Origin: Dolomedes plantarius
Taxonomy: Eukaryota > Arthropoda > Arachnida > Araneae > Dolomedidae
NCBI GenBank assembly: GCA_907164885.2
Contig: OU015498.1
Coordinates: 89,200,142-89,264,141, forward strand
Length of the DNA stretch: 64,000 nucleotides
Direction of reading: 5' to 3'
Numbering within the stretch: position 1 is the stretch's first letter; every line of letters begins with the position of its first letter. Under the pieces are notes generated by a model that saw nothing but the letters and a program-made list of their open reading frames with translations, was not told the origin of the DNA and did not search any database. Shown here piece after piece: positions 1-12,233 of the stretch. Both the position numbers and the translations under genes were made by a program.

Positions 1-287
1 GAGAAGGTTCAAATATGGGCTACCTGTTTCATTTTGAGGTCAGGCCAGCTATATGTTCATTATTTTCAAGATGCTAATATGTTAATACAACCTAAAACAT
101 GTAAGGATCAAGATAGGAAGGTGAAAAATGTTACAAAATTCTGTGTATTTTACAATAAATTTAATTGCAAAAGTTGGGAAATTAGTAGTTTTTCAAATGG
201 TGGTCTAAATATGGGCCACCTATAACATTTGTGTAAAAAAATATAAAACATAAATAAAAATTATCAAAAATCAGAAAAATGCTACTT

Positions 288-620
288 TTTAAATTTTATT
301 TGCAGAAGTCGCACACATATACAACCTTTTCTGCCCCCCCCCCCCATTCTGTGTGTGCCCACATTTGACACCGAAAACATTGCATGTTTCTCCTCTTGTG
401 TCAGCTGAAAATAGCCCTTGACAAAAGATGCAGGCTGCATTGCTTTCATCAGGGTAATCTCCTGCTGGAGAATCCAGGTCTCTGTCACTATCATCAAACT
501 TGGGTTTACTATGTCCTTCCTCGGAGTCGGAGGGCTGATTCTTGGTAGCCCTCTTTGCACCAATTCTAGTTTGCCCAGTTTTAGGTTTAGCTTTTTTTGT
601 TTTTACGGCTTATACATCAC
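288..620 (-). pseudogene. C-terminal fragment of a pogo/Tigger-type transposase
   Basis: Read on the minus strand, this stretch gives an acidic Ser/Asp/Glu-rich linker followed by a Cys-rich tail. The tail holds CIFCQGLFSADTRGE and then CNVFGVKCGH. In pogo/Tigger/Jerky-type DDE transposases the C-terminus often carries an acidic stretch and then a C-x2-C...C-x2-C...H zinc-binding tail starting like C-x-x-C-x-x-x-F/Y-S. The catalytic domain is absent, and the downstream part of the tail is lost where a C tract (about 336-346) interrupts it. This is a broken remnant. The family call rests on the tail motif alone, so it could be another DDE family with the same tail. Confidence 0.5.
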
Positions 621-892
621 TTACTGACCCTAGAATCAGCTTCTTTGTTTTGTTTAGTGCTGATTTGCACAAGGACCGAGTGAACCCGTTCCGATAGGGT
701 ATGCCCGTCACAAGACATGCCTTTGAGGACTTGTGACCTCGAGTGGTCACTAGTCCGGAATTGAAATAATTACAGAAAATAAAATATCAACACCCAAAGA
801 TAATTTTTAAAAATATATAATTTTAAAAAATACTTTAGATTTAGAATAAAAAAAGCCAGAAAATTATAAAAAGATGTGTGGTAGGTGAGAAA

Positions 893-1330
893 ATGGTCTA
901 AATATCGGCTAGCCCGTTTTTAGACGACTTTGCTAGCCCATTTTTAGACCAATAGTATGTTCAAAGGCTAACCGAAAGGTAGTCATTATCAGTTTAAGAT
1001 ATCCCTTGATTAATTATTTCAAAATGTAGCTTACTATCTTAATAGTAACGTGGTAACAACAAAACATGTACAAGTTACGGATTGAAATGTGCAGAAATTC
1101 GAATACACTAACCTGATAAAGTTTCGAAGTCTGAAAATATGTGATTTTCAAAAAGAATTGCCACTGCTTTATACGTAAACGGCAAAGATGTATCACCTGT
1201 TTAATATCTTCTTCCTTACAAAAAAGTGATTGTTTGATGACCTCGCTGCCATATGGCAGAACCTTCTTGTATATAATTAAACACCTAGCCCGTTTTTAGA
1301 CCCTAGCCTATATTTGGACATTCTTCTCTC
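893..1330. repeat. Copies of a GCTAGCCCGTTTTTAGACC-type motif
   Basis: Close variants of 'ggctagcccgtttttagac' occur at about 902-920, 931-950 and 1287-1305. A related 'ggtctaaatatgggccacc' occurs near 201-220 and 'aaatatgggctacctg' near 11-27. They lie on both sides of the transposase fragment at 288-620, which suggests subterminal repeats of the same decayed DNA transposon. No clean terminal inverted repeats or target duplication could be fixed. Confidence 0.4.
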
Positions 1331-1344
1331 TCTCTATATATATA

Positions 1345-2090
1345 CAGGGTGTCCCAGTTAAACGTTTCAGAACTTCTACGAGGGGTAGAACGCATCCTGA
1401 CGACTCGAAATCATAAAGCAATGTGGGGTCGGAAATGCTTTCCTGAAGCGGTGATGTACACAGAAAACCATAAAGAAAGAGACCGTAAGTGGATTATCGT
1501 TTTAATAATAAATGTACAAAAACAAAAGGTACAGGGGTCAAAGTAAGTGTTCGAAGTTTTTTCCACCGACTACAATGCAGACCTCACATCTCGGGCGCAT
1601 GAAATTCCGAACATTCTGGAATAATCCAGGCTCATCTCGAATTTCTCCGGCCGCTACTGAAATTCTTGCAACCAGCTCCTCAGCATTGTAAACGGGGGTG
1701 TCATAAACCCGTGTTTTCATATGTCCCCATAAAAATCAAGACATGATAGGTCTGGTGACCGAGCAGGCCAACGAACGAAACCAACACGTCCGATCCCCTG
1801 TTGGCCAAATCTGACGTCTAGGTAGTTACGGTGACTGCCCCACTACAATCTGCAGTCTCGTACACCAAATGCATGTCGGCTAACTCTGCGTTCGTATAAT
1901 TAGCTATCCTACTAACTATGAGTCCTTGTGCGAAATGACGATTCCCTGCACGAACGCTCGGAACTTCCCCGCAACGTCATCTACCGCTTCAGGAAAGCTT
2001 TTCCGACACCCCATTGCTATATGATTTCGAGTCGTCAGGAAGCACCCTACCCCTCGTAGAAGTTCTGAAACGTTTAACTGGGGCACCCTG
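1345..2090 (-). mobile_element. Internally deleted mariner-superfamily element
   Basis: The element is flanked by TA and bounded by about 70-bp inverted repeats beginning CAGGGTGTCCCAGTTAAACG on the left and, read from the right, CAGGGTGCCCCAGTTAAACG. The 746-bp length is short for an autonomous copy. The minus strand keeps the end of a DDE transposase: about 1735-1800 reads FVRWPARSPDLSCLDFYG, containing the third-acid region typical of the family. A frame change then leads to a stretch with VYDTPV and a tail ending in CIVVGGKNFEHLL. The N-terminal DNA-binding part and first catalytic Asp are missing. It is a dead copy sitting in a TA microsatellite. Confidence 0.85.
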
Positions 2091-2100
2091 TATATATATA

Positions 2101-3393
2101 CAGGTGATTATCAAAATAATGGAAACACCTATAAATATTAGTGGTGTTAAGGAAAGTGCTTCGTATTCCTTAAAAAACAAGTATGGCCTCCAGTATTTTC
2201 TATAGAATATAGTTTATATATTATTCTACCGTCAGGTAGCAGTAATGAAGCTATGGGCATCGTGGTTTTTTTTTGGGGGGGGGGGGAAATAACGTAAGAT
2301 GTTAAACCTTGCAGAAAGGGCAAATTGTTGAAGTGCGTCAAATGGGAATATCTCCTGTTGCAACCATCTGGGTTTTGGGTGTTTCTAGAACTTTGAAACC
2401 GAATATCATGACAGCATACAGAATGCACGGATAAACATCGTCTGCGAAACAATAGTGGAAGGAAAGGAGAGCTGAGTGAAAGACGTTTATTGAAGCGGAT
2501 GCAAAAGGGTAAGCAAGCGGTTGCAAGCGGTGACTTGCAAAAATAAAACAACTGCAACCCAATTGATCATAGTGTTCGATCTGCATCTACAGGCTCCCGT
2601 ATCAGCCATTATAGATATGAGGGGACTTCACAAACTAAACATTTACGAATAAGTAACGATTCCCAAGCCACTTGTAACAGATGTGAATGCAAAACGTCGT
2701 CCACGATGGTGCCACGAGCACAAATCCTGGTCAAGAGATATGTGACAGAATGTCGTGTGGTCAGAATATAATCATCGGTTCCATTGTTCCCCACAAAAGG
2801 ACGTGCGCACTACTGTAAAACACCCAAACAAATATATGAACCTGATTGTCTCGTGAAAACTTTCAATCATGAAGACGGATCTGACATGGTTTGGGCTGTT
2901 ATCCTCATGGTTTTCAGCAAGTCCTATTGTAACCCTAAAAAGGAGATATTCTGGGAAGGATTATGTCGAACTTTTTACCAACCAGATTCATACTACGATG
3001 GAAACATTGTTTCCCGTTTAATAAGGTGTTTCCCAAGATGATAAAGCTCCTGTCCATACAGCCATCCCTGTCAAATTGTGGCTTGAGGAATATGAAAACA
3101 GAAGCAAACATGTTACCAAATCCCCACAGTCTCCCGATTTCAATATTATCGCAACACTGTGATTTGTTTTAGAGAAAGTCAAGTATCAATATCCACCAAC
3201 ACCAACTCTACATTTACTTTCAACATTTCTCCATGAGGAGTGGGGTATAATACTCCCTTAACCACTATTCATGTCTTGTACAAATCTGTTCCTAGGCGAA
3301 TTCAGGGTGCATTACATGTCAAAAACGTTCCTACTGCATACTAATAGAGTATTTCATGTTATTCCTCGGTGTTTCCATTATTTTGATAACCAC

Positions 3394-3396
<3 letters not shown>
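2101..3396 (+). mobile_element. Decayed Tc1-like transposon
   Basis: The element has TA on both sides and inverted ends: CAGGTGATTATCAAAATAAT on the left and, read from the right, CAGGTGGTTATCAAAATAAT. Its 1296-bp length is normal for an intact-length Tc1. The plus strand shows a decayed transposase: a helix-turn-helix-like GRKGELSERRLLKRM near 2458-2505, the WCHEHKSWS and VVWSE region (first catalytic acid) near 2715-2775, and FQDDKAPVHTA (second Asp) near 3030-3065. This is followed by SPQSPDFNIIATL, where the DD34E glutamate position reads A. Several stops and frame changes interrupt it, so it is not functional. Confidence 0.88.

Positions 3397-3471
<75 letters not shown>
3397..3471. repeat. 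(TA)n(TG)n microsatellite
   Basis: About 27 TA units run directly into about 10 TG units, immediately after the right end of the Tc1-like element. The element's TA target duplication merges with this array. Confidence 0.97.
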
Positions 3472-4447
3472 ATTAGTTTGCCTTTCTTATCAAATTATTG
3501 GCGATTTATATGTTATCGACTATATTTTTTAAAATTTTGTTCAGGCTTTTGTTGATTTGACTTGAAAAGTAATTCTACTTGAAAACAAATTTTGCTATTA
3601 GTACAATACACCAAATATTCATTTTATTGTGATAAAACACAAAATACAATTTACATAAAAGTTTCATATACAAAAAGTTACATGATTCATAAAATAACAA
3701 ACATACATAAGCAGGTTAAAAAAACAAAAATTAATGGTTCATAAGCACAACATTTTTCAGTTTATTGCAGGTTTCTGATATGCTATTTTTTATTTTTAGA
3801 CCCAAAGATGACGACAGTGATGCAGTGGAAGCTGATTTATTATATATCCAGGGAAGTACAAGTTAGTTTGATTCGATTCAAATTTCGACAGTTGCCTAAA
3901 AAGTGCTCTCCAGAAGTTCAGAGATACCATTATCGGTTCATGGCTGATAAAAACCTGTTCGAGAACTAGGGGCCTTTTACTGATCAGCAAGAAATTGGAT
4001 CTTAATGGGATTAAAAAAGATCTTTTATGGTTTTTGTAAAACAATGTGATTACGATTTGATGCTTTTAAAAGTCGCGAAAACATCTTGAAGATTTTTTTG
4101 TTGGATATTCAATGTTTTAGATTCAGAACTAAAATTTGCATCTTAATTTTCACTGAAATCAGAGTTTTAACTGAAAATTGTCCTTTAATCTTTTGCACTG
4201 GACCACGAACTATATTAAGGGTAGTGAAGTTCCGTCAGTAAATCTTTTTATAGTTTTATATCAGAAATACAGGCAATTATGACTTATGCGTTAGGACTTT
4301 ATACATATAACGTACATAATTATGTATATGCAGGCTTATATACATGCGTAAATACATGTTGTACATTCATGTTTACATATACTTCATTTAACACACACAA
4401 TTAGACACATACACTCTCATGATTTCATCTGTATTAAAATACATGTA
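3472..4447. other. AT-rich sequence, no gene seen
   Basis: No splice-bounded open frame, RNA gene or paired repeat ends were found. The open stretch at 3796-4044 on the minus strand has no recognisable domain and ordinary codon content for AT-rich noncoding DNA. Confidence 0.6.
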
Positions 4448-5600
4448 CCGGGTGACCTGAATTAAAACACCCCTACTCTGACTTTCCTGTATATCTTACA
4501 ACTCAGTGTAAAGGTTTCAAATTTTGTACACATACTATTCAAGACATAAGGAAACGGATTACTCAAATCAAAAATTAGTTGCACAAAGCACCGATAGATG
4601 GCTCTATAGAACAAGACGTATGCTGAAAAAACACATTTTAAACACATTTTATTAGAACGCACCAAACATTCATGTGACAAGGACCTTATTGACGCAATCG
4701 ATGGAATGCTGCCCAATATGGTTCCCTTGTTGAAGATGTAAAATCTGTGGTCTGTGAACAGCTTTTTAAACTACGAATCGTAGCTGGTCGACTGAAATGC
4801 TTCTCACATGCAGAGTGGTAGCTTCAAGTCTGCCAAGGTAACCAGGCGTCCTCGATAAACAAGAACTTTTAAGTGTCCCCACAGCCAAAAATCACAGTTT
4901 AAGATCCGCAGAACGAGATGACCAGGTTGTCAGAAACGCACGACTGATTATTCTGTCATTCAGTGAAACGTTGCCGAAGAAACTTCTGTACACAATGTGT
5001 GGAGATGCTCCATCTTGCGTAAAAGTAATTGATTCAAGACATTACCCTGTTGCAAATGGGGTACAACAAAAGTTTTGAGCATCCTTTTGTACCTGTTGGC
5101 TGCCGCGGTGCATGTCACAGGGCCATTGCGAGCAGACTCTTCGAAAAAGAAAGGACAAAGAATGATTATGGCTGTGAATCCGCACCAATCTGTAACTTTT
5201 GATAAGTGGGGTGAAATCTATTGGAAGGTATTGGGGTTTTCCGTGACCCAAATGCGACAGTTACGGTTGTTCACCGTTCCACTGAGGTGGAAATGGGCCT
5301 CGTCGCTCCACAGAATTTGTCCTGGCCACGATTCATCCACTTCAGCCGTAGCAAGATATGTCAATGCAAAGGTAAGTCGCTTCTCACTGTCAATGGCCAG
5401 CAACTGTTATAACTAATTTTGTAAGGATAACGATGCACCATTTTCCCCAGTACCTTCCACACTGTGCTAAAGGGAAGCCCAAGTGTCGTGACACTGCACG
5501 AGCAATACTACAGCCTACAACATTATCCATTGACTGTTCAACAATAGCGGTGGCAACCATAAAATCACCTCAAGTAGTGCATGAAACCTGAAATAGAAAT
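4448..5600 (-). mobile_element. Decayed mariner-superfamily transposon
   Basis: On the minus strand this reads as a DDE transposase in pieces. A helix-turn-helix near 5510-5450 contains GCSIARAVSRHLGLPFSTVW. ILWSDEAHFHLSGTVNNRN at about 5316-5260 gives the first catalytic Asp, followed by CRIWVTENP. TDWCGFTA and GPVTC follow in the next segment, and the NCDFWLWGHLK region near 4885-4855 gives the third acidic residue. Multiple stops and frameshifts separate the pieces. The 3' end begins near 4448 with CCGGGTGACC after a TA. The 5' end could not be delimited. Confidence 0.82.
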
Positions 5601-7483
5601 TTCATGCTGTTAAAGCAAGAAATGATAAGGTTTAATACCGCATGCAAAGGGGGATTAGGGAATGTAGAGTTTAGTTTTATTTACTATAACATAAAAGACA
5701 GCAGGTAGTATATTGGAAGGTAGACAAGTAGGGATGGTTATGTTGTTCTGAGCTCAAGATAATGGATGACTGGGGTGAAGGTAAAGGAAAAATTATCTAT
5801 TAACTTCACATTGTTTACATTTTGCATATTAAGTAAAGCTATAAAACTTCTTCGGATTCCTGTCGGTCGGTGAAAATACGTGCATACTAATGAAAATCTT
5901 TCTTAAAAGGGCAAATATGACGTAAAGTTAGCTTTAGGAAAATGGGAAGAGGAATCCTGCACATGTCTAAAAGGGAGATTAACATTCCTTTCTAGTTGAA
6001 AACTGGGACATAAAAGACAGTTAGGGGGAGGGGGGATTTTATCTGAAATTGCACTCATTTGAACTTACTGAAGCCCAGTTATTGAGCTTTTTACCTCCAC
6101 CACATGAAAATATTTGTAGGTTTTTATGATAGGGTTATAATTTTAGTTATACTTCTACCATCAGGTTGTAATTTTACTTGAATCAGTTTTTGATTTTCTA
6201 TCTCTCGAAACCGTCAAAAAGACGTCACTAGTTATAGGTTATAGGACTTTTAGACTAAGGTAATATATTAATCATGCAGAAAAAATTGCTCTGATAAAAC
6301 TTTTTTTATTTTGATTGAAATAGATGAATGCTAAAACTCTTTCATACGTTTTATGTAATTATGTTTTCTTTACTAATAGTTCTAGTAAAATTGCTTATCA
6401 GTATAAATGAAACTTATGCCAAAGAAAGACATACTGTATTAAAAATATTTAATAACAAGTCTGTTGGCAGGGAAACAGATTTTTTAAAATATCAGTTATC
6501 TAATATCTGTGAAAATGGTGTCAAAATATACTTCCTGTTGTGAGCTGATAAGAAGATAATATCGTGCAAGTGTCTTATAAAGAGCCAATTTTCTAATCAT
6601 CAGTGTAAAAGGCATGAGAAATTGTAATAATCGAGTATTTTTGCTCATAGTAATTAAAATTAAAATGCATCTAGTTGGATCGAAGCATCTTACTTTTTAA
6701 AAGTTTATATTTGACTATCTTTATGAATGAAACAGATGTCATTGTAAACTGTGCTTTTGTGATTGTATAGTATATATATATTAAAACATATAATAGCAGA
6801 AAGTTTTAATAGCAGAAAGTTGCAATTTTTTGTGATATATCAAACTACATATAAAACTCTGAGTTCAGAGTAAATTGATTAGAGTAGGTTATAATAAAAG
6901 CTCATTTTGTATCCATTCAATCGCCTATTTATATATCATATCATTATAATCTTTCTTACTTGGATTTCTGCTAAGGTTAAAACGTCCTTGTCGAAAAAAA
7001 CCCAAATAACTTTTTTATTGTCTTTAGCAATGCCTTTTTCTCAAAGTAATGTTTTTCTGTGATATAAGAACAAAATAATCCACTCTGAAGAACTTAGAAG
7101 TCCTTTTAATCAGATTTTGGTACTATAAATTTTTTTTCAACACTGTATGGGAAGATCTTAGTATCTCTCAAAAGCACAATCAAATAACAAAAACCGTCCA
7201 GAAAGATAACACATCTGAGGGAAAACATTAAACCCGTGTTTAAATATCTTACCTGCTTTACACACATTTCGAATTCAAAATGTATGTAAAGCAGGACATC
7301 TAAAACTTCAAGAAGAGCTTCAATATTTCGAGCTTTAAAGTACCTAAAATAGTCCTTATTGTTCTTATAGATAGTAGTTCTATTGAAGAAAAATCCTTCA
7401 AATACACTTTTTCTACTTTAATAAAATTCCGTTATATAGTTTTTTTTTAGATTTTTAACATCTTGAAATATTTTAATTTGTCC

Positions 7484-7513
7484 AAAATTGGGCAGTTTCA
7501 TGGCAAAATGCGG
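7484..7513 (+). repeat. 30-bp direct repeat, copy 1
   Basis: AAAATTGGGCAGTTTCATGG and the next ten bases recur at 7902-7931 with one mismatch (GCGG versus ACGG). An inverted partial copy, GAAAACTGCCCATGAAAA, lies at about 7869-7886. Confidence 0.85.
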
Positions 7514-7901
7514 AAGATTACACAGGTCTGAAAAAGAATTGAAGTTTTTTGTACTTTGATAACTGATTTCTATGTATTTTTCAGTGCTGATTTCAAATTG
7601 AAATCCATTTTTTTCTATCACGCCAGGTTATCTTAAAAAAAGGGTGTGCATTTTGGGTGAAAAACTCAATTTAACGCAATTTTGTACATTTTTTCTAAAG
7701 GTTCTAAATTTTAATAAACAGATAAAAGATGCCATGGTTTACATTTACACAACAGTATATTTTTAAAAATGCATGACTAAAGTTCTTGTAGAAGTCAAAA
7801 GTTCTTGTAGAAGCGCTTTCGCTTCACATCAAAACTTCTTTTAGTGCTCTTCCTATTGTAGACAGCCTGAAAACTGCCCATGAAAATGTCCGATTTCCCT
7901 A

Positions 7902-7931
7902 AAAATTGGGCAGTTTCATGGCAAAATACGG
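7902..7931 (+). repeat. 30-bp direct repeat, copy 2, with inverted partner
   Basis: This is the second copy of the unit at 7484. Together with GAAAACTGCCCA at about 7869 it forms an inverted repeat (TGGGCAGTTTC against GAAA(A)CTGCCCA) with a loop of about 25 bases. It may be the edge of a small unclassified element. Confidence 0.8.
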
Positions 7932-7975
7932 GATATATATATATATTTATTTATTTATTTATTTATTTATTTTCT
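7932..7975. repeat. (TA)n(TTTA)n microsatellite
   Basis: A short TA run is followed by about seven TTTA units. Confidence 0.95.
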
Positions 7976-10472
7976 TTACAAATGGAAATTATTAAAGTAA
8001 ACGATTACGACGGCATGAATAGTTTCTCTATTCCTAACGTTATCAATACGATAGCATAAAATCTTTGAAGATACCATTTCTCTTTACATGTCATTACTTT
8101 ATCGGGGCATCCTTTTCACAAAGTGTTGTAAAGACGAATATCCCCTTCTGATTACAAATCTGTAAACCCTTTCCAAATTCTTAATTCTGTTTTCAGTACC
8201 TAGAGCTGCTTGAAGTCCTCAGATTTCATTCTGCCTCTGTAAAATTCAGTCTGCTACATGATATCACCAGAAGGTTTTTAATATGTAGTATATTCCGTGC
8301 AAGAAATGCTTCATTTCTTCCCTGCTCTGAGGTGAAAAAGCTTACCAAAATTGGGTATTGTTTTGTTGCGTGGAGCAATTAAAACTGTCGCTATTTCAGG
8401 CTTTGTAAATGGCACATAAAGAAAATTTTGCCATGAAAATAGCTTTCCTCTCTTTATGTTTAATGTATCTTCACCTGTTGACAATCTAAAGCAAGCTGAA
8501 TATCTTTCTCCTGAGCCGAATCGATGTGTCATCTCAAATTATAATATTGATATTCATCTTTAGGCGTCTATCAGCTTTAGGTTTTACTCTTTGTTTTCTA
8601 ACATTCATAATAAATCTATGTGTTAAATGCATAGTTTCCTAACATTCGTTTTATAAATATGTGTACTAAAATAAATATGTGAGAGTGCTAAACAAAGTTT
8701 TGCGTTTTAATTTAACAGCAATAATTGTTGACGTGTTGATTTAGATCACGACTTCAAAATGATATTTGTACTTCCAAGTCTGTTTATAAAGTTATGGACT
8801 ACAAAAATTAAAAAAATATATTATTCAATGAAAAATGTTGAATAACATCGAGGATTATTGTTTAAGTATACATATGATGAAAAACACTTAAACGCACTCC
8901 AGTCAAACAGATGATAACTCAACTATTTTAAAAGCACTATATTCTTAAATTTAATATCAGTGACAGTGAACTGTAGGCAAAACGTCTTTAACGCTAGATA
9001 GTAGCTGAAACGTCTTTAAAGCTGACTTGCTTGTGACAGACTAATTGCTAGCGACATCATACCTCAGAGGTTAATTTCTACTACTACTGTAAGTTGTTTT
9101 GCGAAACGCAATCCAATTATTAACTCAAACTGATGGCTAGAATACCTTTTCTTGTTACTATCAAATGGTCATTTAATTATTACTGAACGTCAGTGAGAAT
9201 TTAATTGAATACAGTAAAAACGTTTTGAATTGATTCGGTCAGTGCTTGAGATTTTTGTATGAAGAGCTTGCAACCATATGGTCGTTATGTCATTTATATT
9301 TTCCAAAAAGCTTGGAATTTTTAGGTATAAAGGAAAAATAGTTCTTCGAGCTTAAAATACTCACTTCGTGAGCCCCACTGTATATTTTTCAACAACTATT
9401 TCAAATTTTGTCAGGCAACTTGTAGATTAGGCATTTTAAAGGTCTCAGTAGTTCATTACGTTAGTTTAGAGACTCGGTACCTAAAATCAAAATTTAAACA
9501 CTTGTACACCGTCATTATTTCTCTTTTTCGCGATGCTTTTAGAGCTTCATAGCGAGAATGAGGTGAGCAAGCCTTATTTTATGATAAATCACAGAATGCT
9601 TAAAACATTTTCATATAACAGGGCAAGAAGGCAGTAGCTTTAAGGTATTTCCAACTTTAAGGAAATTTTAGATTAAATCTCATGTGACAAAATTTAACAG
9701 TTATCACAAAAGATTGCGCTTTTTACTGCATTGTGAAATGATATGAGTTTTTAGGGCTTGATAGAACCATAGTTGGAGATATTGTATTGCTGTGTTGTAC
9801 TATTGTGAAATTTTAAACCTTGTTATTGAGTTATGATTCAGGATATACTGATTTGTAATTGTATTTGTGCTGCAGTCAAGGCTGTGATGTTTTTATTGAA
9901 CCTTTGTTATTGTTTAATAGTTAAGACTTTAAATCTCTTGACAATGTAGTATAGTTGTCTTGTAATTTTATCGATGTTATTGCATTGTAAATTTTGTCGC
10001 GTCATTGTTTTGAGGTGGAAACTACATTTTCTGAATTTCATAATTATCAGTAACCTCTGCAGTGCAATTCCAATAACGAAATTTAAATAAGTTAAGGGGA
10101 ATATTTTCCTGTTTTTACTGTATTCTGGTATCCTATTTGAATGTCAAATAACCAATTCTCAGATGAGTAACTTACACTCAATACTTATTTATGTATTTAC
10201 ACTACTAATGTTATTAATTAAAGCATTTCATTTTATTGTATGCAAATGATTACAAAACTTTAATTTAAGACTTTATATCTAATAACTTGCTTCACGTTAT
10301 AGCTTGGAAAAAGTTACTTACTTATATACCATTATTTTTTCATTTAATCATGCAATTAAAATTGGTGATGAGAACTGTTATGCATTGAAGATATACACGA
10401 AGATATGCATTTTAAAATGCACATGTTCATGGGGTGATACTGAGTGAATAAGAAGGTCTGTACGAAAGTTAA

Positions 10473-11050
10473 CCCTCCAATGGTACGGTGGTTTGAGACG
10501 AAATAGATGGTAAGGTCGTGTCGGATCCGACCCGATCTCTTTTATGATGAGGTTTTTGATAGAAATAAGTACACAATTAGCATTTTTGTTGTAAAATAAC
10601 ATTTATTGATAATATTTTACATGAAATAAAACCCTTTTTGTAGAAAAAATGACCAACGAATTGTAATTTTGCTAAACAAAGAATATCTCTCTGGCATTTA
10701 CATAGAATGCTGTATCTATTAGGTCTAATATGTAATTTAGTTTACCTAGTTTTAGAAGTTAGTGAAACCAACTTTCCGAGCACAAAAATGTTAAAAATAA
10801 TATATACTGACATTTTTGACCTTCAAAATCGAATTAAAAAAATTTTTTAAAAAAATGACTATTGATCATGAATAATGGTTTTCAACAAAGACACTCCTAT
10901 TTACTTATTCCTATATCTAGTAGGGGTGTCTAGTAGGTCTATCTGGTAGGATTCCTTGTCAACTCGATCTCTTACAATGAGAAGGAAGAGTACGGGAGGT
11001 GGAAGACACACTTTTGGGTCGGATCCGACCCGTACCGTACCGTTAGAGGG
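10473..11050. mobile_element. TTAA-target MITE (piggyBac type)
   Basis: The left end is TTAA then CCCTCCAATGGTACGG. The right end, read inward, is CCCTCTAACGGTACGG, bordered by TTCA, probably a mutated TTAA. Both ends then carry the palindromic block GGGTCGGATCCGACC, complete on the right near 11015-11030 and as GTCGGATCCGACCC near 10519. TTAA plus CCCT ends are typical of piggyBac-like elements. There is no coding capacity: the 74-residue open frame inside is not transposase-like. Confidence 0.7.
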
Positions 11051-11855
11051 TTCAGCTGATCTTTGGTGTTTTACCTTAATTTCTATTCTTTGTGCATGTT
11101 TATAAAACTGATTATTATACTATGCAAATATAAACTTGCACTAAGGATACAAATTTGACAGTAACATTCCGTAGCTTGACAGCATCATGTCAACCAGTGT
11201 CAAAAGAGGTAAATCATCACCATTATTCATTCATCAATTGCATTAAGAGAAAACATGAAACAAAAAGAAAATACTGAGATGCTTCAACTCCATTTGAAAA
11301 TAACTACAGTATTAAAGCCAACAAACCATGTAGTCAAACCTAATTTTTAAATAATTTTGTCTTATTTACAGATTTTTTTACAAGTTTAGCCCTCGTTTCC
11401 AAAAGGCGACCATAGCCCTTAAACTAGCCTATCAACCATCTCACAACAAGTTTTATAATCATTCTTGATGAATGGTAGCTTACGTCATTAGGGTAATACT
11501 GATCATCAAGTTGTACTTTTTCCTGTAGATCTTGGCGGCTGATTTCTAAGGATTTTGCAAACTTTGTGACAGGTTCTGGTAAAACCCCTTTAAAATGGTA
11601 TAGAATCGCAAAATAAACCCAAATTTAAAATACGTATTTTGAGTTTTTAGATGCAAATGAAAATCTTTAAGGCTAATGTTAAACATGAATGTTCTGGGGT
11701 TCAGAATGACACAGTTCAAAGAAAGTTTTTTTTTACGGTGAAATACACATTGAAAGAGATTTTTTTAATATTTAACGTTAAAACAATTGTATAGTGTTAA
11801 AACAATTGTTAAAGTATGTCATTTAAAAATTAATTCTTAAAGAATTTCTCCACGG
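11051..11855. other. AT-rich intergenic sequence
   Basis: No supported gene, RNA or repeat boundary was seen. Confidence 0.55.
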
Positions 11856-12225
11856 CAGTGTTGCCAACTTGGGGGTTTCCCCCCTAAATTTGAGGGTAAG
11901 TTAGATGAAAAGGGCTGATTTTAGGGGCCAGATTTTTTTAGGGGCATTTTGTGGGAACATTTTTTAATATTTTGTACAATCGAGACGCGATTTTTTTTAT
12001 TAGATTATAAGTTCCATACATATGTCAAATGTAAATAAACCTCCATTTCATTATGTAAGTGTGTATTTTCTACTTATTTCAATTTATCTCTCAAACAGGA
12101 TGTCCATTTGGAACCAGAATTTCTTTTAAGAAGGTCTAGGGTGATCTCAAGTTGGTGTTAGGGGGAAACAGGGGGATTTCGAGATGGCGCTAGGGGGAGG
12201 CGCTTCGTAGAGGTTGGCAACACTG
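11856..12225. mobile_element. hAT-type MITE with perfect 8-bp target duplication
   Basis: The ends are inverted: CAGTGTTGCCAAC on the left and GTTGGCAACACTG on the right. CTCCACGG is repeated exactly at 11848-11855 and 12226-12233. An 8-bp duplication with CAG-type ends indicates hAT. The 370-bp body is rich in G and C tracts near both ends (CCCCCCTAAATTTG and TAGGGGGAAACAGGGGG) and has no coding capacity. Confidence 0.85.
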
Positions 12226-12233
12226 CTCCACGG

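Larger units (their letters stand above)
5601..10468. other. Long AT-rich stretch without recognised genes
   Basis: I scanned both strands. Open frames such as 6328-6543, 7418-7621 and 8311-8532 are short, AT-driven and lack domains or paired splice sites. The only structure seen is a 30-bp direct repeat (7484-7513 and 7902-7931) and a TTTA microsatellite next to it, both reported separately. Confidence 0.55.

Noticed and set aside
3271..3555. 94-residue frame with Ile-Tyr repeats
   Set aside because: It is a translation of the TA/TG microsatellite and flanks of the Tc1 element.
5075..5416. Plus-strand 113-residue frame
   Set aside because: It is the antisense of the decayed mariner transposase.
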